In this document: in pieces, positions 1 through 11,815 of the stretch
Layout: every line of letters begins with the position of its first letter
Numbering within the stretch: the first letter of the stretch is position 1
Source: Avibacterium volantium
GTDB lineage: Bacteria > Pseudomonadota > Gammaproteobacteria > Enterobacterales > Pasteurellaceae
Reading direction: 5' to 3'
DNA length: 64,000 bases
Assembly: GCF_900635775.1 (NCBI RefSeq)
Contig: NZ_LR134167.1
Location: 653,001 to 717,000 of the forward strand
The notes under the pieces: generated by a model
The model's input: the letters and a program-made list of their open reading frames with translations, nothing else
Database searches by the model: none
What the model was told of the DNA's origin: nothing
Made by a program: the position numbers and the translations under genes

Positions 1-1
1 A

Positions 2-1096
2 GAAGATGAATTGGCAGTGGTTGAAGGTATGCAATTCGATCGTGGTTACCTTTCACCTTATTTCATCAACAAGCCAGAATCTGCAACCGTAGAATTTGAC
101 AACCCGTTCATTCTTTTAGTGGACAAAAAAATCTCTAACATTCGTGAATTATTGCCCGTGTTAGAAGCTGTTGCGAAAGCAGGTAAACCATTGTTAATTA
201 TCGCTGAAGATGTGGAAGGCGAAGCCCTTGCGACCCTTGTAGTGAACACAATGCGTGGTATCGTGAAAGTGGCTGCGGTAAAAGCACCGGGCTTTGGTGA
301 TCGCCGTAAAGCAATGTTACAAGATATTGCGATTTTAACCGCTGGTACTGTGATTTCTGAAGAAATCGGTATGGAGTTAGAAAAAGCGACTTTAGAAGAT
401 TTAGGTCAAGCGAAACGTGTTGTGATCAACAAAGACAACACAACCATTATTGACGGCGTGGGCGAAGAAGCACAAATCAAAGGCCGTGTGGCACAAATTC
501 GTCAGCAAATTGAAGAAAGCACTTCAGATTACGACAAAGAAAAATTACAAGAACGCGTGGCTAAATTAGCTGGCGGTGTGGCTGTAATTAAAGTGGGTGC
601 GGCAACTGAAGTTGAAATGAAAGAGAAAAAAGATCGCGTTGAAGATGCTTTACACGCAACTCGTGCAGCTGTGGAAGAAGGTATCGTAGCCGGTGGTGGT
701 GTTGCCTTAATCCGTGCGGCAACCAAAGTTGCAGCAAGCTTAAAAGGCGATAACGAAGAGCAAAACGTGGGCATCAAACTTGCCTTGCGTGCAATGGAAG
801 CACCATTACGCCAAATCGTTACCAACGCTGGGGAAGAAGCCTCTGTGGTGGCAAGTGCGGTGAAATCTGGTGAAGGAAACTTCGGTTACAACGCAGGTTC
901 TGAGCAATATGGCGATATGCTTGAAATGGGTATCTTAGATCCAACTAAAGTAACCCGTTCAGCCCTTCAATTCGCTGCTTCTATCGCAGGATTAATGATT
1001 ACCACTGAAGCGATGGTAACCGAAATTCCAAAAGAAGATAAAGCAGACCTAGGCGCTGGTATGGGCGGTATGGGTGGAATGGGCGGTATGATGTAA
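2..1096 (+). CDS. groEL: Chaperonin GroEL, C-terminal two thirds (5' end outside window)
   Basis: ATP-driven folding chaperone of the cytoplasm, forming double seven-membered rings capped by GroES. The visible part starts in the apical domain ([16 protein letters not shown]) and runs through the intermediate and equatorial domains ([23 protein letters not shown]) to the flexible GGM-repeat tail ending GGMGGMM. The reading frame is open to the left edge, so the first codons seen are internal and the start lies upstream. Near-identical to enterobacterial GroEL over its whole visible length. groES would be expected just outside the window. A strong terminator follows 70 bp after the stop. Confidence 0.98.
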   Translation, partial: EDELAVVEGMQFDRGYLSPYFINKPESATVEFDNPFILLVDKKISNIRELLPVLEAVAKAGKPLLIIAEDVEGEALATLVVNTMRGIVKVAAVKAPGFGDRRKAMLQDIAILTAGTVISEEIGMELEKATLEDLGQAKRVVINKDNTTIIDGVGEEAQIKGRVAQIRQQIEESTSDYDKEKLQERVAKLAGGVAVIKVGAATEVEMKEKKDRVEDALHATRAAVEEGIVAGGGVALIRAATKVAASLKGDNEEQNVGIKLALRAMEAPLRQIVTNAGEEASVVASAVKSGEGNFGYNAGSEQYGDMLEMGILDPTKVTRSALQFAASIAGLMITTEAMVTEIPKEDKADLGAGMGGMGGMGGMM

Positions 1097-1166
1097 TTCG
1101 TCCCGAAGCCTCATTTTTAAAGTGCGGTGGAAATTTTTCTGATTTTTAGATTTCTATTGCACAAAT

Positions 1167-1196
1167 CCCCGTAGTTTTAGCTGCGGGGAGTTTTTT
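1167..1196 (+). terminator. Rho-independent terminator of groEL
   Basis: An 8-bp stem CCCCGTAG / CTGCGGGG (one G-T pair) with a 6-nt loop is followed by AGTTTTTT. It closes the groEL transcript. A perfect uptake signal AAGTGCGGT lies just upstream at 1120-1128. Confidence 0.9.
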
Positions 1197-1359
1197 ATCA
1201 TTGGAATAATACGTTAGGGAAAAATCATCAGCATAAAAGAAGAACAAGTTAGAAAATGAGTTACGATTGCTTGTTTTGTCAAAAAGTGCGGATATGTTTT
1301 TAGAAACATAAATATAAAATAAGAATAAATGAAAGTTTGTTAAGCAGAAATGATTATAA

Positions 1360-1436
1360 TGGCACGCCCTATTGGATTCGAACCAATGACCTACGGCTTA
1401 GAAGGCCGTTGCTCTATCCAGCTGAGCTAAGGGCGC
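1360..1436 (-). tRNA. tRNA-Arg (anticodon TCT)
   Basis: 77-nt cloverleaf read on the minus strand. The acceptor stem GCGCCCT pairs with AGGGCGT and is followed by encoded GCCA. The anticodon loop CTTCTAA carries TCT, and the T-loop GGTTCGAATCC is present. It reads AGA codons. It lies 30 nt downstream of tRNA-Pro and is probably cotranscribed with it. Confidence 0.97.
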
Positions 1437-1466
1437 ATTTCAAATGGATATAGATAAAAAAAGAAG

Positions 1467-1543
1467 TGGTCGGCGAGATAGGATTTGAACCTACGACCCA
1501 CTGGTCCCAAACCAGTTGCGCTACCAAGCTGCGCTACTCGCCG
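1467..1543 (-). tRNA. tRNA-Pro (anticodon TGG)
   Basis: 77-nt cloverleaf on the minus strand. The acceptor stem CGGCGAG pairs with CTCGCCG and is followed by encoded ACCA. The anticodon loop TTTGGGA carries TGG, and the T-loop GGTTCAAATCC is present. First gene of a two-tRNA unit with its own strong promoter upstream. Confidence 0.97.
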
Positions 1544-1556
1544 ACAGATGTGTAGC

Positions 1557-1584
1557 ATTATAAGTAGCTTTCATTATCAGTCAA
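1557..1584 (-). promoter_or_regulatory. Promoter of the tRNA-Pro/tRNA-Arg unit
   Basis: On the minus strand a -35 TTGACT and a perfect -10 TATAAT are separated by 16 bp. The predicted start falls about 7 bp before the tRNA-Pro 5' end, as expected for stable RNA genes. Confidence 0.8.
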
Positions 1585-1662
1585 TGAATTTTTTCTATTT
1601 TTTATTTAATCGCTCAAAATTATCTCAATTAGGCTTACATTGGAATGTTTTTTTTGAGAAAA

Positions 1663-1678
1663 TAGCAAACGTTTACTT
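1663..1678. promoter_or_regulatory. Candidate PurR operator upstream of folD
   Basis: The 16-mer TAGCAAACGTTTACTT has the CAAACGTTT core of the enterobacterial PurR box (ACGCAAACGTTTTCGT). It lies 30 bp before the folD start, a sensible place for control of a one-carbon gene by purine supply. Identification rests on sequence similarity only. Confidence 0.5.
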
Positions 1679-1707
1679 TCTCAGTATTTCATTTTAAGGA
1701 AAACGTA

Positions 1708-2568
1708 ATGACGGCACAAATCATCTCTGGCACAGCTCTCTCTAAAGAAATCAAATCAGAAATTGCTGAAAAAATTCAACAATATACTCAACAAGGCAAG
1801 CGTGCACCGGGGTTAGCGGTGATTTTAGTCGGGGCCGATCCTGCCTCGCAAGTTTATGTTGCCAGCAAACGCAAAAGCTGCGAAGAAATCGGAATGTTTT
1901 CTAAGTCTTATGATTTACCTGAAAGTACAACCGAGCAAGAATTGCTTGCTCTGATTGATGAGCTAAATGCAGATCCACTAATTGATGGTATTTTAGTTCA
2001 GCTGCCTTTACCTGCTCATATTAATAGCACTTCTGTTATTGAACGTATTTCACCGAACAAAGATGTAGATGGCTTCCACCCATATAATGTGGGGCGTTTA
2101 TGCCAGCGTATTCCTACACTGCGTGCTTGTACTCCCTACGGTGTCATTAAACTGTTAGAAACCACTGGTATTGGTTTTTATGGTCAGCACGCTGTGATTG
2201 TGGGAGCGTCCAACATCGTAGGGCGTCCAATGGCGTTAGAATTATTACTTGCAGGCTGCACTGTTACGGTAACGCATCGTTTCACAAAAGATTTAGAACA
2301 CCACGTGAAACAAGCGGATATTCTAGTGGTTGCCGTAGGAAAACCACAATTTATCCCCGGTGAATGGATTAAAGAAGGCGCAGTGGTGATTGATGTAGGA
2401 ATTAACCGTGTGGACGGCAAACTTTCTGGTGATGTGGAATTTGACAAAGCAAAAGAAAGAGCAGGTTACATCACCCCAGTGCCAGGCGGCGTTGGCCCAA
2501 TGACCGTTGCGATGTTAATGTTTAATACGTTGTATGCTTATGAAAAGCATTTAGTTGATAATAAATAA
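1708..2568 (+). CDS. folD: Bifunctional methylenetetrahydrofolate dehydrogenase / cyclohydrolase FolD
   Basis: Cytoplasmic enzyme that interconverts 5,10-methylene-THF and 10-formyl-THF using NADP, supplying one-carbon units for purines and formyl-Met. At 286 residues it has the normal family length. Visible hallmarks are [13 protein letters not shown] with the catalytic lysine, QLPLPAHI, the substrate loop [13 protein letters not shown], the Rossmann segment [15 protein letters not shown] and the C-terminal [12 protein letters not shown]. The ATG is preceded by AAGGAAA. Monocistronic, with a candidate PurR box upstream and a terminator downstream. Confidence 0.97.
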   Translation: MTAQIISGTALSKEIKSEIAEKIQQYTQQGKRAPGLAVILVGADPASQVYVASKRKSCEEIGMFSKSYDLPESTTEQELLALIDELNADPLIDGILVQLPLPAHINSTSVIERISPNKDVDGFHPYNVGRLCQRIPTLRACTPYGVIKLLETTGIGFYGQHAVIVGASNIVGRPMALELLLAGCTVTVTHRFTKDLEHHVKQADILVVAVGKPQFIPGEWIKEGAVVIDVGINRVDGKLSGDVEFDKAKERAGYITPVPGGVGPMTVAMLMFNTLYAYEKHLVDNK

Positions 2569-2608
2569 AGCAAAAAATAATAGAAAAAAGCACCGCACTT
2601 TTAAAAAT

Positions 2609-2636
2609 AATGCCCTTATGATAGGGCATTATTTTA
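2609..2636. terminator. Bidirectional terminator between folD and the convergent ligase-like gene
   Basis: AATGCCCT and AGGGCATT form an 8-bp stem with a 6-nt loop, flanked by T-rich and A-rich sequence. An uptake signal ACCGCACTT lies at 2592-2600. The position between two convergent stops supports use from both sides. Confidence 0.75.
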
Positions 2637-2640
2637 TGTC

Positions 2641-3882
2641 TTAACTTTTATTCTTTACCACTTTAATGGCAGCATAAAAAATTACAATCAAAAAGAAATA
2701 GAAAATATTTCCTGAATTATGGCTAAAGAAACTTTGTGAAAAATTATAAAACATTGTAGATGTAACGTGAATGATACCCAAACTAGAAAGGCATAATAGT
2801 TCTGGATTATCTTTTTTTAAGTTGCTAATAAAAAAGCGTAAAGGAACAATAAAAACAAATAATAAGGCTATAAGTCCAATTAATCCTTTTTTTACTGTGT
2901 CATCAATAAATTGATTATGGTTATGCACGAAACTTGCTGCATATTCACTAATAACGCCTTCTTTTGCCAGTTCTTGTTTTTTGTCGTAAATACCTTGTTT
3001 TCCCCAACCTAAAATAGGTTTTTCTTGAATAGCAATCCAAGAAGCTTTCCACATATCGAAACGTGCACCAACAGAAGTAGAAGTGTTTTCGCTACTCACA
3101 TATTGCGTAATATCTGCTTTAGCCGCATTGATGCGATCAATAATGCCCCCTGTATTGGTGAGTGAAACAATAACAACAAATGTTGAAATTGTAGAAAATA
3201 GGATAGGAAAGAAATATTTAGGCAGTTTTTTGCGATAAATATATAAGGTGAAAGCCAGTATAAATGGTACACCAATCCAGCCACCACGAGCGGTAGATAA
3301 AATGCTTCCTAACATTCCCATTAAGGCACAAAATAATACGAGTAGAGCAAATTTCTTATTTTTATTTGTCCAAAAATATAGACTAATACAAATTGAAAAA
3401 ACACCTAAGCTCATAGCCATATCACCGCCTTGAATATGCATAACATTGCTGTATGCTTGTTCATACCCAAGATAAAAACGTTGAATAAGTGCAATAATCC
3501 CAGCTAATAAGGCAGAGAAAGGAATAACTTTTATTAAAATATGAAAGCTAAGTTTGTAATTAACTAATAATGGAATGATTGGTAAGAATAGCAAAATGCG
3601 ACTAGGATTATCTAATTCGTTTAATTTTCCGTGATGGAATAATACAGAAAATGCAAGTGTTGCAAAGTAGAAAAGATAACTGAGCGCTAATGTCTTTTGT
3701 TCGTTATTAAATTTAAAGATATTTTTTCTTTCTTTACTTATTATAAAAAGAATCAGTGCCGCTAAAATGAGCAAGGCGGGTGCTATGTTATAGCTACGCT
3801 TAAAAAGAAATATAGATAAAAAATAAATTGAAACAGCAGTGTTTACAAATAAATAACCAAAAGAATAACGTTTATTAAGCAT
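2641..3882 (-). CDS. O-antigen ligase / Wzy-type polytopic membrane protein
   Basis: 413-residue inner-membrane protein with about ten or more hydrophobic segments. It has a periplasmic loop in the C-terminal half typical of the Wzy_C (WaaL/Wzy) family: GWGKQGIYD followed by HNHNQFIDDTVKKGLIG. Family members transfer or polymerise undecaprenyl-linked glycans, for example onto lipid A core. The gene stands alone, not inside a polysaccharide cluster, which favours a ligase acting on lipooligosaccharide over a polymerase, but this is inference. Codon and base composition are more AT-rich than the neighbouring leu genes. Confidence 0.75.
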   Translation of the reverse strand: MLNKRYSFGYLFVNTAVSIYFLSIFLFKRSYNIAPALLILAALILFIISKERKNIFKFNNEQKTLALSYLFYFATLAFSVLFHHGKLNELDNPSRILLFLPIIPLLVNYKLSFHILIKVIPFSALLAGIIALIQRFYLGYEQAYSNVMHIQGGDMAMSLGVFSICISLYFWTNKNKKFALLVLFCALMGMLGSILSTARGGWIGVPFILAFTLYIYRKKLPKYFFPILFSTISTFVVIVSLTNTGGIIDRINAAKADITQYVSSENTSTSVGARFDMWKASWIAIQEKPILGWGKQGIYDKKQELAKEGVISEYAASFVHNHNQFIDDTVKKGLIGLIALLFVFIVPLRFFISNLKKDNPELLCLSSLGIIHVTSTMFYNFSQSFFSHNSGNIFYFFLIVIFYAAIKVVKNKS

Positions 3883-3954
3883 AAATTATAACCAAAATGA
3901 AAAATTCTGGGGCTAAGTATGCGTGAAAATGGTTAAGATTGCTAGTGCTGCGGT

Positions 3955-3982
3955 AAAAATTAGGCTGACGTTGTGTCAGCCT
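3955..3982 (-). terminator. Terminator of the leu operon
   Basis: AGGCTGAC and GTCAGCCT form a perfect 8-bp stem with a 5-nt loop. On the minus strand it is followed by AATTTTT, immediately after the leuD stop. Confidence 0.85.
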
Positions 3983-3987
3983 TAGGT

Positions 3988-4590
3988 TTATCGTAAAAAC
4001 GCAGGAATATTTTTCTCATATTCTGCAATGGCGTTTTCGTGTTGAAGGGTGAGTCCGATGTTATCTAAGCCATTTAATAGGCAGTGGCGGCGGAATTCGT
4101 CTAGCTCAAAGGGATAGACTTTTTCGCCAACGGTTACGGTCATTTTTTCTAAATCCACATCAATGGTCGCCCCTTGATTTGCCCACACCCATTGGAAGAT
4201 TTCTTCGATTTCTTCTTCGCTTAAACGGATGGGTAACATATGGTTGTTTAAGCTGTTGTTATAGAAAATATCCGCGAAACTTGGCGCGATCATCACTTTG
4301 AAACCATAATCTGCCAATGCCCAAGGGGCGTGTTCGCGAGATGAGCCACAGCCTAAATTTTTACGCGCCAGCAAAATGCTTGCCCCTTGATATTGTGGGA
4401 AGTTGAGTACAAATTCGGGATTAGTTTGCTTGCCCTCTGCATCAAGATAACGCCATTCGTGGAATAAGTGTTTGCCAAAGCCAACACGCGTGATGGCTTG
4501 TAAAAATTGTTTTGGAATAATGGCATCGGTATCCACATTTGCCACATCTAATGGCACAACAATGCCTGAATGTTGTTTAAAGCCTGCCAT
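3988..4590 (-). CDS. leuD: 3-isopropylmalate dehydratase small subunit LeuD
   Basis: Partner of LeuC in the isomerisation of 2- to 3-isopropylmalate, second step of leucine synthesis. At 200 residues it has the usual length. It carries the swivel-domain motif [13 protein letters not shown] that contacts substrate, and [11 protein letters not shown] near the N-terminus. The start has a clear AAGGAG ribosome site. It lies 9 bp after leuC and ends the operon. Confidence 0.97.
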   Translation of the reverse strand: MAGFKQHSGIVVPLDVANVDTDAIIPKQFLQAITRVGFGKHLFHEWRYLDAEGKQTNPEFVLNFPQYQGASILLARKNLGCGSSREHAPWALADYGFKVMIAPSFADIFYNNSLNNHMLPIRLSEEEIEEIFQWVWANQGATIDVDLEKMTVTVGEKVYPFELDEFRRHCLLNGLDNIGLTLQHENAIAEYEKNIPAFLR

Positions 4591-4599
4591 AATATCTCC

Positions 4600-6012
4600 T
4601 TAATATAATTCCACTTGGCGAATATCAACAAATTTACCAAACACCGCTGCCGCCGCAGCCATTGCTGGGCTGACAAGATGAGTGCGGCCATTACGCCCTT
4701 GGCGACCTTCAAAGTTACGGTTGCTGGTGGAAGCACAACGTTCCCATTCGCCTAATTGGTCATCATTCATTCCTAAACACATTGAACAACCGGGGTTACG
4801 CCATTCAGCCCCTGCTTCAATAAAGATTTTATCTAAGCCCTCTTTTTCGGCCTGTTCTTTCACAAGACCCGATCCCGGAACCACCAACACGCGTTTTACG
4901 TTATCAGCAACTTTACGTCCTTTCATCACCGCGGCAGCAGCACGTAAGTCTTCAATACGCGAGTTAGTGCAAGAGCCGATAAAGACTTGATCAACAGGGA
5001 TTTGAGTTAAATCTGCATTCGGTTCTAACCCAATATAAGCTAAGGCTTTTTCAGCAGAAGCGCGTACCACAGGATCATTCATTTCAGCGGGATTTGGCAC
5101 GGTTTGATCAATGCCGATCACTTGCCCTGGGTTTGTTCCCCAAGTTACCTGTGGCGAAATGTCTTTCGCGTCTAATACGATCACTGTGTCAAATTCTGCG
5201 CCCTCATCGGTTTTCAACGTTTTCCAATAAGCTACCGCATCGTCCCAATCTTTGCCTTTCGGGGCATAAGGACGACCTTTCAAGTATTCAAAAGTTGTTT
5301 CGTCTGGCGCGATTAATCCTGCTTTTGCACCAAGTTCAATGGCCATATTGCAGACGGTCATTCTTCCTTCCATAGAAAGATCACGAATGGCTTCACCGCA
5401 AAATTCTACAACGTGTCCTGTGCCACCTGCCATTGTGGTTTTGCCGATAATAGCAAGCACAATGTCTTTTGCCGTAATTCCCGGGGCAACTTTGCCACGC
5501 ACTTCAATTTTCATATTTTTAGCACGGCTTTGTTTTAAGGTTTGGGTAGCAAGAACGTGTTCCACTTCTGATGTACCAATCCCAAACGCTAATGCGCCAA
5601 ATGCGCCGTGCGTGGCAGTGTGGGAATCGCCACAAACAATCGTCATTCCTGGCAACGTTAGCCCTTGCTCAGGCCCCATAACGTGGACGATCCCTTGCTG
5701 TTTGGTGTTCATATCAAACAATTCAATGCCTGTATTGGCACAGTTTTTCGCAAGTTCCAACACTTGGATTTTGGCTTGTCCTTCTAATTTATTCACATCA
5801 CGCACTTGCGTTGAAATGCTGTGATCCATTGTACCGAAAGTTTTACCCACTTGACGCACTTGGCGATTGGCAACACGCAATCCGTCAAAGGCTTGCGGGC
5901 TGGTTACTTCGTGAATTAAGTGGCGATTGATGTATAAAATCGGCGTTTCGCCTGCTGATTCGTAAACGATGTGAGCATCGAATAATTTGTCGTATAGGGT
6001 TTTTTTAGTCAT
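4600..6012 (-). CDS. leuC: 3-isopropylmalate dehydratase large subunit LeuC
   Basis: Aconitase-family [4Fe-4S] subunit that forms the isopropylmalate isomerase with LeuD. 470 residues. Cluster ligands are visible in FIGSCTNSR (one Cys) and [11 protein letters not shown] (two Cys), and the early motif [22 protein letters not shown] is conserved. It is separated from leuB by 382 bp filled with hairpin repeats, unlike the tight spacing of the other leu genes, so its expression relative to leuAB may be altered. Confidence 0.97.
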   Translation of the reverse strand: MTKKTLYDKLFDAHIVYESAGETPILYINRHLIHEVTSPQAFDGLRVANRQVRQVGKTFGTMDHSISTQVRDVNKLEGQAKIQVLELAKNCANTGIELFDMNTKQQGIVHVMGPEQGLTLPGMTIVCGDSHTATHGAFGALAFGIGTSEVEHVLATQTLKQSRAKNMKIEVRGKVAPGITAKDIVLAIIGKTTMAGGTGHVVEFCGEAIRDLSMEGRMTVCNMAIELGAKAGLIAPDETTFEYLKGRPYAPKGKDWDDAVAYWKTLKTDEGAEFDTVIVLDAKDISPQVTWGTNPGQVIGIDQTVPNPAEMNDPVVRASAEKALAYIGLEPNADLTQIPVDQVFIGSCTNSRIEDLRAAAAVMKGRKVADNVKRVLVVPGSGLVKEQAEKEGLDKIFIEAGAEWRNPGCSMCLGMNDDQLGEWERCASTSNRNFEGRQGRNGRTHLVSPAMAAAAAVFGKFVDIRQVELY

Positions 6013-6031
6013 TCTATTATCTCTTGTTTAG

Positions 6032-6393
6032 AATCTCCCCCTAACCCCCTCTTTATTAAAGAGGGGGGATCTCGTGAGAGATTTCATCATCAGTTTCTCT
6101 TATTTATCCCTTATTGATAGAAAATAACTAAGCTATTTCACTTATCAATTCCCCTTTTTATCAAAGAGGGGGGATCTCGTGAGAGATTTCATTATCAGTT
6201 TCTCTTATTTATCCCTTATTGATAAAAAATAACTAAGCTCTTTCACTTATCAATTCCCCCTCTTTAATAAAGAGGGGGCTAGGGGGAGATTTCATCATCA
6301 ATTTCTCTTATTTATCCCTTATTGATAGAAAGTAACTAAGCTATTTCACTTATCAATTCCCCCCTCTTTGATAAGGAGGGGTGGGGGGAGATT
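6032..6393. repeat. Hairpin-rich tandem repeat array between leuB and leuC
   Basis: Three 70-bp direct repeats (6081-6150, 6186-6255, 6289-6358) differ from one another at only 2 to 5 positions. They alternate with four GC-rich hairpins of the form CCCCCTCTTT...AAAGAGGGGG (about 6045-6067, 6151-6171, 6256-6277, 6359-6380). The whole array is bounded by a perfect 10-bp inverted repeat, AATCTCCCCC at 6032-6041 and GGGGGAGATT at 6384-6393. It contains no open reading frame. It looks like an amplified, non-coding MITE-like or REP-like element, and it would be transcribed as part of the leu message. Confidence 0.85.
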
Positions 6394-6394
6394 T

Positions 6395-9036
<2,642 letters not shown>

Positions 9037-9061
9037 AATCTGTCCTTTCATTTTGAAGATA

Positions 9062-9090
9062 TAAAAAAACCCGCCTAAAAAGTGCGGGTC
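9062..9090 (-). terminator. leu operon attenuator (intrinsic terminator)
   Basis: On the minus strand ACCCGC pairs with GCGGGT over a 9-nt loop and is followed by seven T. It lies between the leuL stop and leuA, exactly where the attenuator sits in the enterobacterial leu operon. Confidence 0.88.
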
Positions 9091-9131
9091 AAATTTGGGA
9101 AGTTTTTACTTTGGTGTTTTTCATCCACAAG

Positions 9132-9191
9132 CTAGCCGCACAAAAACTGTGAGAGAAGCAGGTGGAGTGAGAGCAAAACACGAGTAAACAT
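9132..9191 (-). CDS. leuL: Leucine operon leader peptide
   Basis: A 19-residue ORF reading MFTRVLLSLHLLLSQFLCG, with seven leucines including runs LL and LLL. It has AAGGA upstream and is followed within about 40 bp by an intrinsic terminator before leuA. Ribosome stalling at Leu codons during leucine shortage would prevent terminator formation. The other frame overlapping it has only three Leu codons and no sensible function. Confidence 0.9.
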   Translation of the reverse strand: MFTRVLLSLHLLLSQFLCG

Positions 9192-9221
9192 AAAACATAA
9201 TCCTTCTTGAAAACGAGTTTT

Positions 9222-9249
9222 ATCTTACTCGTTAAAAATAAACTGTCAA
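9222..9249 (-). promoter_or_regulatory. leu operon promoter
   Basis: Minus-strand -35 TTGACA (perfect) and -10 TAAGAT with 16-bp spacing. Transcription would start near 9214, about 23 bp before the leuL ATG. Confidence 0.75.
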
Positions 9250-9458
9250 ACAAAATTTTAGCATTTTTATCCAAAGTAAACGATTTACAAGAATTTGAAT
9301 TAGATGAATACACTATTATTTTAAGCATAAAAGGATAAATATTTTGAATTAGGTAAAAAGTTTACTTTTTTATACCGCACTTTTTTATAAATGGCGTGGA
9401 TAAAATTTATTTTACTCGATCTTTCAAATTGCGGGTGTGTTCGTTAAAAACAAACAAA

Positions 9459-9503
9459 AATAATCTAAATAATATTGATAACTAATATCATTTAGATTAT
9501 TAT
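9459..9503 (+). promoter_or_regulatory. fetA promoter overlapped by a large palindromic operator (Fur-like)
   Basis: A perfect 12-bp inverted repeat, AATAATCTAAAT (9459-9470) and ATTTAGATTATT (9490-9501), encloses a further ATATT/AATAT repeat. The -35 TTGATA (9475-9480) and -10 TATTAT (9498-9503), spaced 17 bp, lie within the palindrome, so a bound protein would block the promoter. The segment GATAACTAATATCATT partly resembles a Fur box (about 12 of 19 positions). The rest of 9192-9559 shows only the leu promoter on the other strand and an uptake signal at 9374-9382. Confidence 0.7.
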
Positions 9504-9559
9504 GCTTTTGAGTTTACTCTCGTACATATCTGTATTAACCCTAAATGGAAGGAATAACA

Positions 9560-11602
9560 ATGTCTAAGAAATTTACCTTAACTTTTATTAGTTTAGCCAT
9601 TGCGCATACTTTTGCAGCTGGCTCAGCCTTGGCAAATGAAGATGTATTAGATGAAATTCTTGTCTCTGAACACCAAGGTAAGAAAATCGAAACGAATGTT
9701 GTCACTCTAAGTGAAATGAATGAAAGCACCGCAACTGATATTCGTTCTTTGTTATCTAAAGAACCTTCCATTGATATCGGGGCAGGAAACGGAACATCAC
9801 AATTTTTGACTTTGCGTGGAATGGGGCAAAATTCTGTTGATATCAAGGTTGATAATGCGTATTCAGATAGCCAAATACTTTACCACCAAGGCCGTTTTAT
9901 TATAGATCCGTCATTACTTAAAAGTATTTCTGTACAAAAAGGGGCAGGTTCTGCCAGTGCAGGGATTGGTGCAACGAATGGGGCGATTATTACCAAAACT
10001 GTTGATGCGTTAGATCTTTTAGCGAACAGTGAACGGAATTTTGGGGCTAAAATTAGTACCGGCTATTCAACCAATGATGGATATACTTATGGCTCAACCC
10101 TTTTTGGTAAATTTGGACATTTTGATGCCTTAGTATCTTATACCAGAGTAAACGATCACGATTATCAACCGGGTAAAGGTTATACTAACTATAATGGTGG
10201 AAAAACTGTGCCTTACAGCGGATTAGATAAACGTAGCTATTTAATCAAATTAGGCGCAACCTTTGATAACCACCGTTTTGTACTTAGCCACTTGCAAGAT
10301 CAACATCGTGGCGTGCGAGCGGTAAGAGAAGAATTTACCGTGGGAACAAACCCGCGCTTAAGTTTGGCTCGCCAAGCACCTGCCTACCGCGAAACCACCC
10401 TACAAAATACCAATTTTGAATGGACAGCGAAAAATTTGGGCTTTGTGAGTGAATTAACTGCAAATGCTTATTTAATGAAAAATAAACGTTATTCTGCAGA
10501 TGATAGTGGTTGTGGCTATTGCGGAAATATTGAAGGAGAAACCACCACGCTCATCGAAACTCGTGGTGCGAATATCAATTTTGACTCGCCAGTTGGTGAA
10601 AATGTGCTATTAAAATATGGGGTGAATTATAGAAATCAGAAAATTACCCCACATAAATTTTTCCAAAGTGGTTTAAGTGAACCTAAAAAAGATGATTTCG
10701 GCGTTTATTTAGAGGCGATTCATTCAATGGGTGATTTTATTTTAACCACAGGGCTTCGCTATGATTACTTCAAGTTGAAAGCAATGGATGGAAAAACCGT
10801 TTCTGCGGATAAATTCAATCCTAGTTTAGGGTTAATTTGGTTGGTGAATGATAATTTAAGCTTTAGCGCTAACCACAACTACGCTTCGCGCAGCCCACGT
10901 CTTTATGATGCGTTAATGACACATGGTAAGAGAGGTATTATTTCTATTGCTGATGGTACTGTCGCTGAGCGCGCGCGCAATACTGAGCTTGGGTTTAATT
11001 ATAAAGATGGTAATTGGTTAATAACAGGAAGCTATTTCTGGCAAAAAATTAGTAATGCTATTGCTAATCCGCAACAAAGACATGATGCAAATGGTATGCC
11101 AATTATGGGTACGAGAGAGACGGTAAACGCGGGTTATATTCGCAATCACGGCTATGAACTCAGCGTGGCTTATACTATCCAAGGCTTAACTGCAAGTATG
11201 GGCGTTTCTCATAGCAAACCAAGAATTTATGATACTCACCCAGATAACCTACTTAGCAGCAACCCAGAATTTGCTGTACAAACAGGAAGAACTTGGACGG
11301 CAGGGCTTGCCTATCGATTTGAAACACCAAATTTAGAAATTGGGTATCGTAATCGCTCCGCTGAACGTGGCAAAGGTTCTGTGTTAGTCAGAGAAAATAA
11401 CGGCACCACCGTAGTAGAACGTGCAGGATATAGTGTTCATGATTTTTATGTGAACTGGAAGCCATTTAATAATGATGATATGAATGTGAATATTTCATTA
11501 AATAATGCCTTCAATAAATTTTACTATCCGCATACACAACGCGGTGAAACCCTTGCAGGTGTAGGACGAAATCTAAGTATCGGCGTAAATTACACATTTT
11601 AA
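9560..11602 (+). CDS. fetA: TonB-dependent ferric siderophore receptor, FetA/FrpB type
   Basis: Outer-membrane gated channel for ferric catecholate-type siderophores, energised by TonB. 680 residues from the ATG at 9560, preceded by GGAAGGA; a weaker in-frame ATG lies at 9545. A signal peptide ends near GSALA, followed by a TonB-box-like DEILVSE. The plug domain (to about residue 155) has LRGMGQNSVDIKVD and GAGSASAGIGATNGAI. The 22-strand barrel ends in aromatic F. Segments such as HRFVLSHLQDQHRGVRAVRE and MTHGKRGIISIADGTVAERA follow neisserial FetA closely. The true ligand is not deducible. Likely iron-repressed. Confidence 0.88.
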   Translation: MSKKFTLTFISLAIAHTFAAGSALANEDVLDEILVSEHQGKKIETNVVTLSEMNESTATDIRSLLSKEPSIDIGAGNGTSQFLTLRGMGQNSVDIKVDNAYSDSQILYHQGRFIIDPSLLKSISVQKGAGSASAGIGATNGAIITKTVDALDLLANSERNFGAKISTGYSTNDGYTYGSTLFGKFGHFDALVSYTRVNDHDYQPGKGYTNYNGGKTVPYSGLDKRSYLIKLGATFDNHRFVLSHLQDQHRGVRAVREEFTVGTNPRLSLARQAPAYRETTLQNTNFEWTAKNLGFVSELTANAYLMKNKRYSADDSGCGYCGNIEGETTTLIETRGANINFDSPVGENVLLKYGVNYRNQKITPHKFFQSGLSEPKKDDFGVYLEAIHSMGDFILTTGLRYDYFKLKAMDGKTVSADKFNPSLGLIWLVNDNLSFSANHNYASRSPRLYDALMTHGKRGIISIADGTVAERARNTELGFNYKDGNWLITGSYFWQKISNAIANPQQRHDANGMPIMGTRETVNAGYIRNHGYELSVAYTIQGLTASMGVSHSKPRIYDTHPDNLLSSNPEFAVQTGRTWTAGLAYRFETPNLEIGYRNRSAERGKGSVLVRENNGTTVVERAGYSVHDFYVNWKPFNNDDMNVNISLNNAFNKFYYPHTQRGETLAGVGRNLSIGVNYTF

Positions 11603-11657
11603 TTATCATTGCTAAGAGTTGGTTTAGGCTGGCTCTTACATCTCTGATAACGTGCTA

Positions 11658-11686
11658 AAAATCCTAGCTTATGGCTAGGATTTTCT
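11658..11686 (+). terminator. Terminator of fetA
   Basis: Perfect 11-bp stem AAAATCCTAGC / GCTAGGATTTT with a 5-nt loop and T-rich tail, 55 bp after the fetA stop. Confidence 0.88.
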
Positions 11687-11815
11687 TCTTTCACTTCTTT
11701 TGAATTTGTTCAAACCACTCAAATAGGCAAAAAGGATTTTTGCGTTAAATCAATAACCACCTATAAATACTACAAAAGAGTTAGTTTTTCTTTTGTGGAA
11801 TAACTACGCTCACCT

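Noticed and set aside
1485..1697. 70-codon plus-strand frame
   Set aside because: It runs antisense through tRNA-Pro and the tRNA promoter, and the product has no recognisable features.
6032..6393. Possible CRISPR array in the leuB-leuC gap
   Set aside because: The 70-bp units and the hairpins between them are both repeated, so there are no unique spacers. Unit length is too long and no cas genes are present.
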